A stretch of 64,000 nucleotides of DNA, taken from contig JAFDXH010000256.1 in the NCBI GenBank assembly GCA_018268075.1, positions 1 to 64,000 of the forward strand, given 5' to 3'. The notes under the pieces were generated by a model. That model was not told the origin of the DNA and searched no databases. It saw only the letters and a program-made list of their open reading frames with translations. Position 1 is the first letter of the stretch, and every line of letters starts with the position of its first letter. A program made the position numbers and the translations under genes. The DNA is from Bacteroidota bacterium. Its GTDB lineage: Bacteria; Bacteroidota; Bacteroidia; Chitinophagales; Chitinophagaceae. Positions 50,698 through 61,111 of the stretch are shown piece by piece.

Positions 50698-50721
50698 CCC
50701 TGGGATTCCCGGGGTTTTTTT
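50698..50721 (+). terminator. Rho-independent terminator after rplL
   Basis: The 7-bp stem CCCTGGG/CCCGGGG (one T-G pair, loop ATT) is followed by seven T and lies 25 bp after rplL. It ends the rplKAJL transcript. Confidence 0.85.
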
Positions 50722-50908
50722 GTATAACATCTTTTGTAAAAATGATATCTGTATTACATTGGTATTACCATCCGGCATATTTGCCAAGGCAAAGCATTTG
50801 AAAAACGTCAGCCGAATATATGCGCAAAGATGAAAGTGGTACAAATCCTAAATATCTTCCATCAGACGTGCTTTTGCAAATATGTTTGTAGTGTACTGTT
50901 TCGTTCAA

Positions 50909-51637
50909 TTATATTAGCCCTTTTGCTTTATTCAGGTCTGTTTCATCTATTGTCATAGGAAGTGAAGGCAAATGAAATACCGTATTTATTCCACCATTAA
51001 CTAAAATCGCCCATGCTACATCTTCTTTTTCACGCAAATTTGGTCGTAAACAAAAAACGTCAGAACCGGAAAGCATAAAATACATTGCTAAACTTTTCAG
51101 ATGAGAACGTGGGCGAATGTCAATACCAAAATATTGTGGCATTGGTAAATTAGACTCTGAAAATGCTTGTTTAAAACAGTCAACAAATGCCATAAACATA
51201 TTTGTAGCACCGTTACCAAACCGGCTATCATACGCTCTTCCGAAAGATTTTTCCGATGCCTTTTCGTTGTCAGAAGGAAATATAAAGTGAGAAACACCGG
51301 TTTCCCAAAGCCCGTTGTTTCGTTGTCTTAGATAGGGTGAAGCAAGGTATGCACCGGAAAATCCTAATTTGATATATCTACAATATGCATCCATTATCAT
51401 TATGTGGTGCATCTGAAAATTTATATGAGCTTGTTTTTCTTCTACTTCTATTGGTTGTTGTTTTAAGCAATACACTTCTTTTTCGCCACACTGCATTACA
51501 ATTCCAAAGTCTGCACCATGGAATGTTTGCTTAAATGGAAATACTCCGAAGGTTAGTAAGCTTTGTAACCGTTCCAAAGTTGGCGTGTCAGGTTTTTGAA
51601 TATCTATTGAACCTCGTGATGTTTGAATTAATGCCAT
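50909..51637 (-). CDS. Hypothetical protein
   Basis: This 242-residue soluble protein has mixed alpha/beta text (FPFKQTFHGADFGIVMQCGE, YLASPYLRQRNNGLWETGV, FGIDIRPRSHLKSLAMYFML). There is no signal peptide, membrane helix or catalytic motif known to me. It faces the rplL terminator and follows a secreted protein gene on the same strand with a gap of 57 bp. It occupies the place where rpoB is expected, so it may be part of a chromosomal rearrangement. Confidence 0.6.
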   Translation of the reverse strand: MALIQTSRGSIDIQKPDTPTLERLQSLLTFGVFPFKQTFHGADFGIVMQCGEKEVYCLKQQPIEVEEKQAHINFQMHHIMIMDAYCRYIKLGFSGAYLASPYLRQRNNGLWETGVSHFIFPSDNEKASEKSFGRAYDSRFGNGATNMFMAFVDCFKQAFSESNLPMPQYFGIDIRPRSHLKSLAMYFMLSGSDVFCLRPNLREKEDVAWAILVNGGINTVFHLPSLPMTIDETDLNKAKGLI

Positions 51638-51694
51638 TGTATTTTCTTAGTATTATAAGGTTGAAAGTGTTCGCCTGAAAGTAGCACACAACTT

Positions 51695-52192
51695 CTATTT
51701 TACTTTTTTAAACATCATAATATATCCGCAAAGATTTTTCGAATGCTTTTTTTGAGCCACCTGAACGGGCTTTATTACATGATATTCACTTTGCTTTGGA
51801 ATATAGGAAAAATTGAAAATATTACTCGCCATATCTTGTCCGTAATGCTTTTGATAAATTACCTGCCGTTCATTATAATCATACATTCTCATTTCGTACA
51901 ATTTACAGTCCATCGTACCTATAAACACGAATTGATACCAGCTTCCCTGTGTAAGCGGTACAATCACAGGCATTTCATATTCACTCTCCATGGTCATTGA
52001 GGCTTCTTTGACCAGAATGAATCCATCTTTTGCAAGGTTTACTTTTATGCTGTCGGCTTGTTGACGCATTACCGAATCAAAGCATGGTGCCTGCCGTATT
52101 CTATCCTGGCCCATTGCTGAATGGCATGTAATAGTGACCAATAAGATCAGCAATAGGGTTTTCAATAGGGTAGATTTAAAACAATCCAGCAA
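51695..52192 (-). CDS. Secreted hypothetical protein
   Basis: The N-terminus has a signal peptide (about 10-29, ending SAMGQ). The mature 136 residues have LVKEASMTMESEYEMPVIVP and WYQFVFIGTMDCKLYEMRMY, with three Cys and no recognised domain. A beta-rich periplasmic or surface protein is likely. Its start lies 157 bp from the T9SS esterase stop on the same strand. Confidence 0.65.
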   Translation of the reverse strand: MLDCFKSTLLKTLLLILLVTITCHSAMGQDRIRQAPCFDSVMRQQADSIKVNLAKDGFILVKEASMTMESEYEMPVIVPLTQGSWYQFVFIGTMDCKLYEMRMYDYNERQVIYQKHYGQDMASNIFNFSYIPKQSEYHVIKPVQVAQKKHSKNLCGYIMMFKKVK

Positions 52193-52349
52193 CTAAGAGC
52201 TATTATTATAAATAAAACTTCGCAGAGAAAATACATACCATTACTCTCTAGGGAAATGAATCCACTTGCTTTAAACGTTGTAGAAGGAGCCTATATTGTT
52301 TTTAAAAAATATTTTGATGTATTTTATTTCATCTTCTTTTTTCTATATT

Positions 52350-55300
52350 TTAGTTCTTAATAAACTTTTCCGAGTACCATGTATTTCCATCAAACACCTG
52401 AAGGGTATAAACATCCGGCGTAAGGAGTGAAATATTTACCGAGGCACTTTTAGTGCCTACTTTATATTGATTATTTTGTTTAATGTTACCCATTTTATCA
52501 ATAATGCGAATTTTTTGAAAAGAATGCTGAATAATATTGGTTTTATTATTTTGAACAAATGATACATTCATATTTGTCTTTGCAGGGTTAGGCGCGATTA
52601 TTATTATTAATGGTTGAATGCCGCACGAAGTAGTAGTGGTGCATTTAAACCGATAATTTTTAGTGGTAATTCCACATGAATTGGTAACTGATAAACCGAG
52701 GACGATAATTTGTCCCACCTCAGAGAAGCTACAAAAAACATTATCACCTGATTGAATCCAGTAAACATCTCCGCCAGTGGGGCCTGACCATTGAACATTC
52801 GTAGCTCCAGGTGCAAAAATGTTTGTTTCGAAGGCAACGCATGCCGCATTAAAAGTTGTTAAATCCAAATGGCCCATCGGAACCATTATTTCACTGCTGT
52901 TTGTGGGTGAGTTGTAGGTGCCTGTCGGAGGTAATGGACCTACGGTAATATTTGATTTGTCAATCGCAATTGGAGAACCACATGCATTAGAAACAGTTGC
53001 AGTAAGCGACATGATACCATTCGCTGTTTTAGTAAGTGATGGTGCAATACAAGGGTTGCAGCTAAAATTTACCAGGTCTGGTATAGCACTCCAGGTAACA
53101 ATTGCACCGGCGGGTAAATTGGTGATGGTGTAAGGGTTAGATGTTCCACAAATAGTATTATCTCCCGATATAGAAAGATCAGGTGCACAAATTTTTAAAC
53201 AATTATAACTTGCATCTTGTTTTTGCAATAACCAATTAGAATTATCGACGGAATAGGAAACATGCAATTGATTAACTTGAGGAGCATAATAATCAGAAAC
53301 CTGAGAGGGGTTTAAGCAGTTTACATTACTGCAAAAATTTGTAAACAAATTGGATTGTGGATTTGTGATTGCCAACGAACTTACTGTAGGTACGAAGCAG
53401 AAATTTGGTTGGGTTATTACTGTACTAATGTACCCCTGAAAAAAAGCCGGTAAATTTGCCTGAATCTGAGAAGGATCAAACCCAAATTGCGTAAGGCTAT
53501 ATTCACCACCAGGAGCATTATCCAGAGGTAACATATCACTTGTTGAATTTATATGAGCGCTTATGAAATAATTCTTGACATTGATAAGACCTAATACTGT
53601 TTTTGTGCTATATACATCACCAGTATAAATTCTTGAAGTTCCACTTACTGGCACACTATTCAAGCTGAAATCCATTCCGATTGAATTTTTGGTTGAAAAT
53701 AATGCCAAAGGGAATTGCCAGATCATAGCATAACCATTTAATATAGGATGCCCTGGACCCCCCGTTAATACTGTTGTAGGTGCTAAGATTCCACCAATAG
53801 AAAGTATGAATGATCTCCATAATGATCCTAAATAACTCATTGGTCTGTTTCCGGATATCTGTGCGATATTACTATTGTCAGCATAGATTTTTGTTCCGTT
53901 ACATGCGCCGTTAGAAAGCGTTATGTTTCGGCAATTTAACGGCCAGCCCATAATGTTCAGTTCATTCATGAAGGAATTATGTACACTATTATCAGTGCTT
54001 AAAGTTTGGGAAAAACCATTTAATATGTATCGCTGAATAAGCATTTGTTTTGCTGCTGGTGAATTAAATAAAGCCAATCCATCTACTGCTGAAGGAACTA
54101 AATCAGTATAGCTGATTTGAAAAAATGGAAAACTTCCCGAACCCTGAACATTAATAATTTTCCACGGTGCTAAATGTTGAACTGCTACCTGAGCCGCGAC
54201 TGGTACATTAGCTCCCCAATAGGGCACATCGTGGCTTATAAATAATCTTGTCTGGTGTGGAATACTATTAATCTCCATATCCCGCAAAGCGTACCTGGTA
54301 ATTAAACCACCCATACTGAAACCAAGTATTACATTTTGCTCTACGCTGCCGTTTAATGCTTTTTTCGCATTTACATATTGTATTAAAGCCTCCAGCAAAT
54401 AAGCATTTCGTTGTATATAATCTGTTCCACTCTTCCAGTGCAAATAAATTAAATCATAAGAATCTACATTGTCTAATCCGCTTGTTCCATTTAATGGAAT
54501 TGAGTGAGAATAGTAACTTGGATAACCATAATTAATGTCAAAAGTTATTCTCTCTAGATAATTTTGTACTCCTAAATATGTAAAACTTCCATCCGGGTCA
54601 AAACCATCTACAATAATCAATGGCTTTTTAATTTTGCCGGTGTTATTATTAACTGACAAGTCAACGGTATAATCTCCCTCGCCAAGTACACCCATATAAG
54701 CTTTGGTAGCAGTTATAGGTTGTGGAACATACGGATAATTTGTGCCAAAAATAAAAGGCTCTGCATAATAAGGAGGGCCTGTGCCTTTAAAAGGAGAGGC
54801 AAAATTATTTTTGTTATAAGCCAAGGCTCCATTGGAGGATGCATAAATGGTAAGTTTAGTATGGCTCAGTTTCACAGTAGCGTCCGTATAGGTAATTTTC
54901 ACATTCACCGTATAAAAACCACTGGTGTCATAAGTGACGTTTAGCGGTACATTTAGCGATGCAGTTTGGTATGTGCCCGTACCTTTCGGATCCACCTGGA
55001 TGCTGCTGATTGTTTTGCCGGTATTGCCAAAAAATAATGATGAGCTGAATAATATCTGATTGGCACCGGTGAAGGCTGCCTGCTGCAATGGTGCCGATGC
55101 AAATAAGTCATTATTCATGTATGGGCTTTGCGGCCTGCCTGCTACATCAAATAACTGTCCATTGGTAACCTGAATTAAATTGCTGGTGACTGCATTGGGC
55201 ACAAAACTTTGGTAGTTATAAAATAACGTAACAAAATTGATGGGCGTTGCCGTTTGCGATCTTGAAGTAAATAGCCGGTTGAGCGTATCCAGTGCAAGGA

Positions 55301-55598
55301 AGCTTCCATTGGAATTAATATGATCACTATAAAGGCTTGCATAAAGCAACCTCCATTCATCAAGGCTAACATAATTGCTGTCGTTCAAAGCAGATCCAGA
55401 ATAGTTATCTAGATTTAAAAAATCTATACCGTAATCACGCAATAGTCCTGTTGTAACAAGGCTTGTGTTTACGTTATAATAAATCCAGTTCATCTTTCCA
55501 TAATACTGGGTAGTATCATATCCATTAGTTTGGGAGAAGGATAGATTGACGGATAGTAGCATAATAATGCTTAGAATAATAGTTTTAGAATTTTTCAT
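52350..55598 (-). CDS. T9SS-secreted alpha/beta-hydrolase (lipase/esterase-like) with C-terminal sorting domain
   Basis: A signal peptide (about 1-22, ending SFSQ) is followed by a long N-terminal region. The alpha/beta-hydrolase domain at about 330-560 has KPLIIVDGFDPDGSF and the nucleophile elbow GFSMGGLITRYAL near 424-436. The His and Asp partners were not pinned down. A Cys-rich beta part follows (SISGDNTICGTSNPYTI and CNPCIAPSL). The C-terminal type A sorting domain is IIIIAPNPAKTNMNVSFVQN ending in YTLQVFDGNTWYSEKFIKN. It is secreted through the type IX system and attached or released. Substrate unknown. Confidence 0.88.
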   Translation of the reverse strand: MKNSKTIILSIIMLLSVNLSFSQTNGYDTTQYYGKMNWIYYNVNTSLVTTGLLRDYGIDFLNLDNYSGSALNDSNYVSLDEWRLLYASLYSDHINSNGSFLALDTLNRLFTSRSQTATPINFVTLFYNYQSFVPNAVTSNLIQVTNGQLFDVAGRPQSPYMNNDLFASAPLQQAAFTGANQILFSSSLFFGNTGKTISSIQVDPKGTGTYQTASLNVPLNVTYDTSGFYTVNVKITYTDATVKLSHTKLTIYASSNGALAYNKNNFASPFKGTGPPYYAEPFIFGTNYPYVPQPITATKAYMGVLGEGDYTVDLSVNNNTGKIKKPLIIVDGFDPDGSFTYLGVQNYLERITFDINYGYPSYYSHSIPLNGTSGLDNVDSYDLIYLHWKSGTDYIQRNAYLLEALIQYVNAKKALNGSVEQNVILGFSMGGLITRYALRDMEINSIPHQTRLFISHDVPYWGANVPVAAQVAVQHLAPWKIINVQGSGSFPFFQISYTDLVPSAVDGLALFNSPAAKQMLIQRYILNGFSQTLSTDNSVHNSFMNELNIMGWPLNCRNITLSNGACNGTKIYADNSNIAQISGNRPMSYLGSLWRSFILSIGGILAPTTVLTGGPGHPILNGYAMIWQFPLALFSTKNSIGMDFSLNSVPVSGTSRIYTGDVYSTKTVLGLINVKNYFISAHINSTSDMLPLDNAPGGEYSLTQFGFDPSQIQANLPAFFQGYISTVITQPNFCFVPTVSSLAITNPQSNLFTNFCSNVNCLNPSQVSDYYAPQVNQLHVSYSVDNSNWLLQKQDASYNCLKICAPDLSISGDNTICGTSNPYTITNLPAGAIVTWSAIPDLVNFSCNPCIAPSLTKTANGIMSLTATVSNACGSPIAIDKSNITVGPLPPTGTYNSPTNSSEIMVPMGHLDLTTFNAACVAFETNIFAPGATNVQWSGPTGGDVYWIQSGDNVFCSFSEVGQIIVLGLSVTNSCGITTKNYRFKCTTTTSCGIQPLIIIIAPNPAKTNMNVSFVQNNKTNIIQHSFQKIRIIDKMGNIKQNNQYKVGTKSASVNISLLTPDVYTLQVFDGNTWYSEKFIKN

Positions 55599-55616
55599 AA
55601 AGAAGAGTTTAGTTGA

Positions 55617-56156
55617 TTAACGATATATGATGTCAAACCGTCCATCGGTTACTCGCAAACTATCGCAACTTTCTATCGGAATGACACAACTGAATGAGCC
55701 CGAAACAATTTTTTTTGAATTGTCTAGTTTCGTTAGTTGAATGATTCCGCTAGTTGCATTTTTTTGAGTAATATTATAATTGATCCCTAAACAGCTTGAG
55801 TCCGCTATTAATTTAATTGATTGATTGACACTGTCAATATAATAGAGTTCACCTTGGATCAATGACCTATTAATTTGTACCAAAAGAGTCCAGCTAACAT
55901 TTCCTGACATAGAGCCGCCAACAAATAACGTATCTGAAATAATTTGTGCTCCAACAAGCAGGGGATAAGATTGTTTACCGTTTGCAATAAAATTGACATT
56001 ATTCAATCTACATGCAAAAGTATTAGCTCCGGTTTGTGTTGCATTTGGCAATCCATAAGGGTTATCTGGTGGAGGGGTTTTATTTTTATGGCATTCCGCA
56101 AAACAAAAACATAAAAATAAAAAGACGCCTAATGGTATTGTTTGTATTTTTTTCAT
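55617..56156 (-). CDS. DUF6252-like lipoprotein
   Basis: The N-terminal signal ends in CFAEC (Cys22), a lipobox. The mature part starts with a Pro/Asn linker (KTPPPDNPYGLPNATQTGAN) and continues in a beta-rich domain with TFACRLNNVNFIANGK. SCVIP and DGRFDI lie near the end. This start-and-domain layout is common in small lipoproteins of Chitinophagaceae (DUF6252). It is 18 bp from the T9SS esterase gene on the same strand, so both may be co-transcribed. Confidence 0.7.
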   Translation of the reverse strand: MKKIQTIPLGVFLFLCFCFAECHKNKTPPPDNPYGLPNATQTGANTFACRLNNVNFIANGKQSYPLLVGAQIISDTLFVGGSMSGNVSWTLLVQINRSLIQGELYYIDSVNQSIKLIADSSCLGINYNITQKNATSGIIQLTKLDNSKKIVSGSFSCVIPIESCDSLRVTDGRFDIIYR

Positions 56157-56377
56157 AGCAAGAAATTTTAAAAAATAAAATAGATTAAAATCCCAAGAAA
56201 CTTGATAGGTATCGCAACGTAATTTAACACTTCCTTAAGCACGCTTAATGTTAATTAACATGAATAAATATAAATAATAGACAAAAAAGCTTGTAGCTAA
56301 TTGTCTTCAAGAGTCAAATGAATTTATTCCGCCAGAATACTTCTTGCCATATCCCCATTACCCTCAAAACCTACTTT

Positions 56378-56794
56378 ATGAAAAAGCTTATTTTTTTTCT
56401 TCCGCTCGTATTGCTATTTTTTGTTACCTGTAAAAAAGATAAGGCAAAAGATAAAACTGTTAGTGAGTTCCTCGTCGGAAACTGGACTGTTGTTGCATTT
56501 GGCGAGGATAGCAATAATGATTTTATATTACAAGACAGCGAGAAATCGCCTATTCCTGCGGCTTCTTCCCTCGTAGAAACTTTTAATGCAGACGGCACAG
56601 GAACAATTACTGCGACCGCTGCAGGAAACCCACCTTCTCCCATTATCTGGAGCGCACAAAATAATTCTACTACCCTCACAATTAATGACGGTACGAATAC
56701 AACCCTTGTAACGCTCCTGAAAATTAATGAACTCGAATTATCAGGCTATGATGCGTCTATGAACCCGCACCAGATTTTTATTTTGAATAAATAG
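56378..56794 (+). CDS. Lipocalin-like lipoprotein
   Basis: The start is taken at 56378 (MKKLIFFLPLVLLFFVTCKK), which gives a proper signal with a lipobox ending TCKK; an earlier Met at 56318 has no signal. The 138-residue protein has VGNWTVVAFGEDSNNDF and FNADGTGTITATA, the start of lipocalin-type small lipoproteins of Bacteroidota. It is alone on the plus strand among minus-strand genes. No ligand is predicted. Confidence 0.75.
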   Translation: MKKLIFFLPLVLLFFVTCKKDKAKDKTVSEFLVGNWTVVAFGEDSNNDFILQDSEKSPIPAASSLVETFNADGTGTITATAAGNPPSPIIWSAQNNSTTLTINDGTNTTLVTLLKINELELSGYDASMNPHQIFILNK

Positions 56795-56816
56795 AAGCGG
56801 GAAAAGTTTTGCCGTT

Positions 56817-57581
56817 TTAAGATTTCTCTTTTAATAAATAATTGCCATTAGCCTGTGCCAGGCATGTAAGTGAAAGCTCATTTATACAAACATTCGGCGG
56901 AGTGGTAGCACAATAAATGATTGCATCGGCAATATCATTTGCAGTGAGAGGCTCAAACCCGGCATAAGTTTGAGCCGCTTTTGCCTCATCACCTTTAAAA
57001 CGCACTTTTGCGAATTCGGTTTCTGCAGCGCCTGGTTTTATATTGGTAACTTTTATGTGATGCGGCAATAAGTCTATACGCATGGAGCGGCTAATGGCAT
57101 CAACAGCTGCTTTTGAAGCGCAGTAAATATTTCCCCGTTCGTACATGTCATCACCTGCGATGGAGCCGATGTTGATAATATGTCCTGATTTTTTTCTGAT
57201 CATTTCCGGCAGAATTGCTTTGGTTACATAAAGTAGGCCATTCACATTTGTATTCATCATATTTTCCCAGTCTTCAATATTGCCTTCGTCTATGAGATCA
57301 CGGCCGGCGGCGAGGCCAGCATTGTTGATGAGAATATCCACCTGCTTCCATTCATCTTTTAAGGAAGATATAGATTCGAAAACTGAATTTTGATCTCTTA
57401 CATCAAAAACACTGGTGATAACTGCTACCGGGTAGAGTGCAATTATTTTATTTTTCAATTCTTCCAAAAGATCTTTTCTCCTTCCATTTAGGATTAAATC
57501 AAATCCTTTCTCGGCAAACAAGATAGCTGTAGCCCGCCCAATGCCCGAGGATGCACCGGTAATTAAAACTTTTTTATTCAT
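56817..57581 (-). CDS. SDR-family NAD(P)-dependent oxidoreductase
   Basis: The start is set at 57581 (MNKKVLITGASSGIGRATAI). The 254-residue protein has the nucleotide motif GASSGIG (8-14), NNAG near 85-88, Ser in NIGSIAGDDM and the catalytic YCASK (Tyr and Lys four apart) near 151-155. It looks like the YdfG-type group that oxidises serine or 3-hydroxy acids. The substrate remains open. The gene starts 15 bp downstream of the PKD-protein stop. Confidence 0.92.
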   Translation of the reverse strand: MNKKVLITGASSGIGRATAILFAEKGFDLILNGRRKDLLEELKNKIIALYPVAVITSVFDVRDQNSVFESISSLKDEWKQVDILINNAGLAAGRDLIDEGNIEDWENMMNTNVNGLLYVTKAILPEMIRKKSGHIINIGSIAGDDMYERGNIYCASKAAVDAISRSMRIDLLPHHIKVTNIKPGAAETEFAKVRFKGDEAKAAQTYAGFEPLTANDIADAIIYCATTPPNVCINELSLTCLAQANGNYLLKEKS

Positions 57582-57595
57582 ATTTTTTATTATGA

Positions 57596-60500
57596 TCAAC
57601 GAACCAACATGACACTACCTTTTTGAGATAGCTTATTGTTTTCAAAATCTATGGCTTCTACAGTCCATACAAAAATGTCAGCATCTAATGCCTTTCCTTT
57701 AAAGGTGCCATCCCAACCGTTGACTGGGTCTTTAGTGCTGAATACAATTTGACCAAACCGGTTATAAACGGTAAATCCTAAAAATGTTTTTATACCTAAG
57801 GGTATTGCTTTCAACACATCATTCAGTCCATCCCCATTAGGGGTAAAGGCATTGGGTACATAAATGCCAGCCTTTACTTTATACACAGTTATATTTATTG
57901 TGTCTGTAGCTTTACAATCTGCATCGTTACTTGCTGTTAAAATGTACTGTTGGCTTTCCTTTAAAATGGCTACCGGGTTGGAAATTTTGGGATTACTTAG
58001 TCCTGTGGCAGGCGACCATACATAATGATTGCCACCTGATCCATTTAATTGTAAGGGTTGATAAATAACAATGGAAGTATCCTTGCCTGCATTGGCTACA
58101 ACCTTAGGATATACTTTGATGAATACAGTATCTTTTACCGCTTTAGGGCACCCCTTATTATCCCTCACAGACACGATATAATTCATGTCGTGATCTGGAT
58201 GGGCAATCGGATTGGAAATTGTAGAATCAGAAAGAAAATCACCCGGCGTCCATAAATAATTATTTCCACCTGTCGCGTTTAACTGTGTGCTGGAATCAAA
58301 ACAGAGCGCCTGGTCTTTACCTGCATACGCCACTGGGTATGGAACCACTTTTACTAATACATCATCAGTACTTTGGCAGGTGCCGATGTTGCCAATTACT
58401 TTATAGGTGGTATTTACTAATGGTGTGGCCACCGGCCGCTTAATTGTATCATTGTTTAAGGTGTTTGATGGTGTCCATAAATAATGCAGTGCATCGCTCG
58501 TGGTGTTCAGTACTATCGCATCTCCTTTGCAAATGGTAGTGTCATTACCTGCATTTACTGAAACAAATTGTTTCACTGTAACCCTTACTGAATCGGTGTT
58601 TACGCATTTATAAATATCTGTTACCTGTAAATGGTAAGTGGTATTCATTTGAGGGCTTACCTTAGGGTTAGCTATTAGTGTGTTGCTGATATTATAGACA
58701 GGCGTCCAATTAAAAGTATTTGTATTAGTAGCAGAAGAGCTTAACTGCAAAGTGTCAATAGAACAAACCAAGGTGTCATTTGTAATTTTTATTACCGGCA
58801 ATTCTCTTTTTAAAACTAGTACTGTATCTTCTCTGCGTTTACTACAGCCTGTTACCCCTACTGATACTATGTAATTTGTGGTAGTGGCAGGATTCGCTAC
58901 TGGATTAGCAATATTTATATTACTTAATCCTGCAGAGGGGCGCCATTGATAATTATCGCCACCAGAAGCATTTAAAGTAACAGAATTATTCTTGCAAAAT
59001 GCAGTATCCGATCCGGCATTAGGCACAGCTAATTTTTTTACATTGACTGTAGTGCTTGAGTTAGCAAAACAATGTTTGCCCCATTGTGCTTGTAGGAAAT
59101 AGGTGGCATTATTCTTTGGATACACATATACTGATGGGCCAGACAAAGCAGAAATAAATGTAGTAGGCAACCATGTTAATACCACAGGAGAATGATTAGC
59201 CCCACCATTCAGAGAAACGGTATCTTCTTCACATATATTCTGAGAAGAGGCAGTAATATTAGCAGCCAGATCAAACGAAGGTCTAAGCAAAACGGTATCT
59301 GTAGTTTTACATCCGCCTGCATCCACTGTTACTGTAAATTTTGTGGTAGTGTTTGGAAATGCGAGTGGGGTAGCGGTATTTCCATTTAATAATTTTGTGT
59401 TGGGCGTCCAGGTAAAAGTACCTGCCGAAGTAGTTGAAGCTTTAAGCTGAATTGTATCATTTCCACAGTACAAGGTATCCTTGAAGCCTAAAGTAAGGGT
59501 AGGGTTAGATATTATAGTTACTGGCGATGAAACTATTTTCGTACACCCTTTACTGTTAGAAACTGTAAGGTTTACTGTATAGGTTCCAGGATTTGTGAAT
59601 GCATAGGAAGGATTTTGCAAATGTGAGGTATCTGCAAGAGTGGTTCCATCTCCAAAATTCCATGACCAGTTATTGATACCGCCATAATTAGTTTTTGAAG
59701 TATCAGTAAATTGAATTGGAACATTTACGCATTGGCCTGAAGAGATGAACCCCGGGAAAAATCCCGGATATACTTTTACCTCTGAAATGGTAGAGTCGGT
59801 ACATGGCAACCCCCGGTTTACTACCATCTTAATTTTATATATTCCTGTATCAGAAAATACATGCAAAGGGGTAGGGGAGGTTGAACTATTATTTGCACCA
59901 GAGGTAGTATCACCAAAATCCCAATAATAATTTTGAATGTTTGAATTGGGGGTGTTATTACTAAAATTTAGTGTAAATCCATCGCAGGTAATATATTGCG
60001 GATTGAGGGTAGCTTTTATAGGGAAACAGTCAGCCACTTGAATATGAAGTGATTTTCTGCCTTCACCGATATATATACCTCCTCTGTATTCTTTTGCTAT
60101 AACGGTAAGCACATATACGCCACTTGTAGGCGCTATACCACTTACTATACCTGTGGCCGGATCTATATTTACAGATGCGCCTAATGGTTGTGAGGCTGAG
60201 AATGGCGCACTATAGGGTACATTATCAAACGGGTAAATTGCGGTGGTAGGGCTTGGATTACCGGTAGTGCCACCACTAAAGGCAGAAGTAAAAGAGTACA
60301 CCAGTTTATCGCTATCCTTATCTGTAGCAGAAAAATTGAAAGTAAAAGCATTATCTGCACATACAATGGCTGTATCGTTGGCACTAAATTGTGGACTGGA
60401 ATTTTGTGGTGCATTAGCAAGTTTGGAGTTGCCTGGTATAGAAACTGTCCAAGTATCGCCAAGCGTATTTGAATTTACAAGATTTACAATTCCACTGATG

Positions 60501-60916
60501 CGGCAGCAGCGCTGGTAGGCAATCGTATAGCCACCAGCCGTAGGGGCCAGCTCTACTATATCTTCATAAGTGGCTATCTTATAACATATAGAAGGAATAT
60601 TCTGAACGCAAGGATTGCATTGTTGCTGTGTGCAATTACTTACGTTGGGTGCTTCCTTTAATGGAACGGTTCTGTTTTGAATAAAGGCATGCGAACCGCC
60701 GTCAAAATACGTGAAATTTACATTGTCATCCAATTGGCCCGGGTAAGTAGCATTACAGATCATATAAATCTTTAAAACAACCTTATAGCGCAATTTTGTT
60801 GGATCATTTACTCCTTGACCCAAGTATTCATAATATATCCAGCCTCCTTTGGTATGGGTAGCAAAAGAAATAAATGAACAGAGTGATAGGGATATTATTA
60901 ATAGTAATTTTTTCAT
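57596..60916 (-). CDS. PKD-repeat surface protein with type B T9SS/gliding-motility C-terminal domain
   Basis: This 1106-residue exported protein has a signal peptide (about 1-19, ending SFA). A domain with THTKGGWIYYEYLGQ and Cys-rich segments (CCRISGIV near 140) follows. Two PKD domains (YYWDFGDTTSG and WSWNFGDGTTL) come next, then about six repeated units with NAGNDTTIC or YAGKDQALC starts (spaced about 85 residues). The end is VPNAFTPNGDGLNDVLKAIP and VYNRFGQIVF, the gliding-motility-type C-terminal domain for type IX secretion. It is probably a surface adhesin or structural protein. Confidence 0.9.
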   Translation of the reverse strand: MKKLLLIISLSLCSFISFATHTKGGWIYYEYLGQGVNDPTKLRYKVVLKIYMICNATYPGQLDDNVNFTYFDGGSHAFIQNRTVPLKEAPNVSNCTQQQCNPCVQNIPSICYKIATYEDIVELAPTAGGYTIAYQRCCRISGIVNLVNSNTLGDTWTVSIPGNSKLANAPQNSSPQFSANDTAIVCADNAFTFNFSATDKDSDKLVYSFTSAFSGGTTGNPSPTTAIYPFDNVPYSAPFSASQPLGASVNIDPATGIVSGIAPTSGVYVLTVIAKEYRGGIYIGEGRKSLHIQVADCFPIKATLNPQYITCDGFTLNFSNNTPNSNIQNYYWDFGDTTSGANNSSTSPTPLHVFSDTGIYKIKMVVNRGLPCTDSTISEVKVYPGFFPGFISSGQCVNVPIQFTDTSKTNYGGINNWSWNFGDGTTLADTSHLQNPSYAFTNPGTYTVNLTVSNSKGCTKIVSSPVTIISNPTLTLGFKDTLYCGNDTIQLKASTTSAGTFTWTPNTKLLNGNTATPLAFPNTTTKFTVTVDAGGCKTTDTVLLRPSFDLAANITASSQNICEEDTVSLNGGANHSPVVLTWLPTTFISALSGPSVYVYPKNNATYFLQAQWGKHCFANSSTTVNVKKLAVPNAGSDTAFCKNNSVTLNASGGDNYQWRPSAGLSNINIANPVANPATTTNYIVSVGVTGCSKRREDTVLVLKRELPVIKITNDTLVCSIDTLQLSSSATNTNTFNWTPVYNISNTLIANPKVSPQMNTTYHLQVTDIYKCVNTDSVRVTVKQFVSVNAGNDTTICKGDAIVLNTTSDALHYLWTPSNTLNNDTIKRPVATPLVNTTYKVIGNIGTCQSTDDVLVKVVPYPVAYAGKDQALCFDSSTQLNATGGNNYLWTPGDFLSDSTISNPIAHPDHDMNYIVSVRDNKGCPKAVKDTVFIKVYPKVVANAGKDTSIVIYQPLQLNGSGGNHYVWSPATGLSNPKISNPVAILKESQQYILTASNDADCKATDTINITVYKVKAGIYVPNAFTPNGDGLNDVLKAIPLGIKTFLGFTVYNRFGQIVFSTKDPVNGWDGTFKGKALDADIFVWTVEAIDFENNKLSQKGSVMLVR

Positions 60917-61111
60917 TAAGCAGGTACGCGGATTTTTTTTGAAAAGCTAAATTAATTAAATACTAATTGAGTTTATAATTATTACTATAAAATGTAAGAA
61001 CGGTAAAATGGTATCGCCCGATATGCCAAAGCGTGCAATACAGGAATTTTTATATATCTTGGAAAAATTATTGGGATTCAATGTTTTAAAAACTAAAATG
61101 ACTTACTACTT

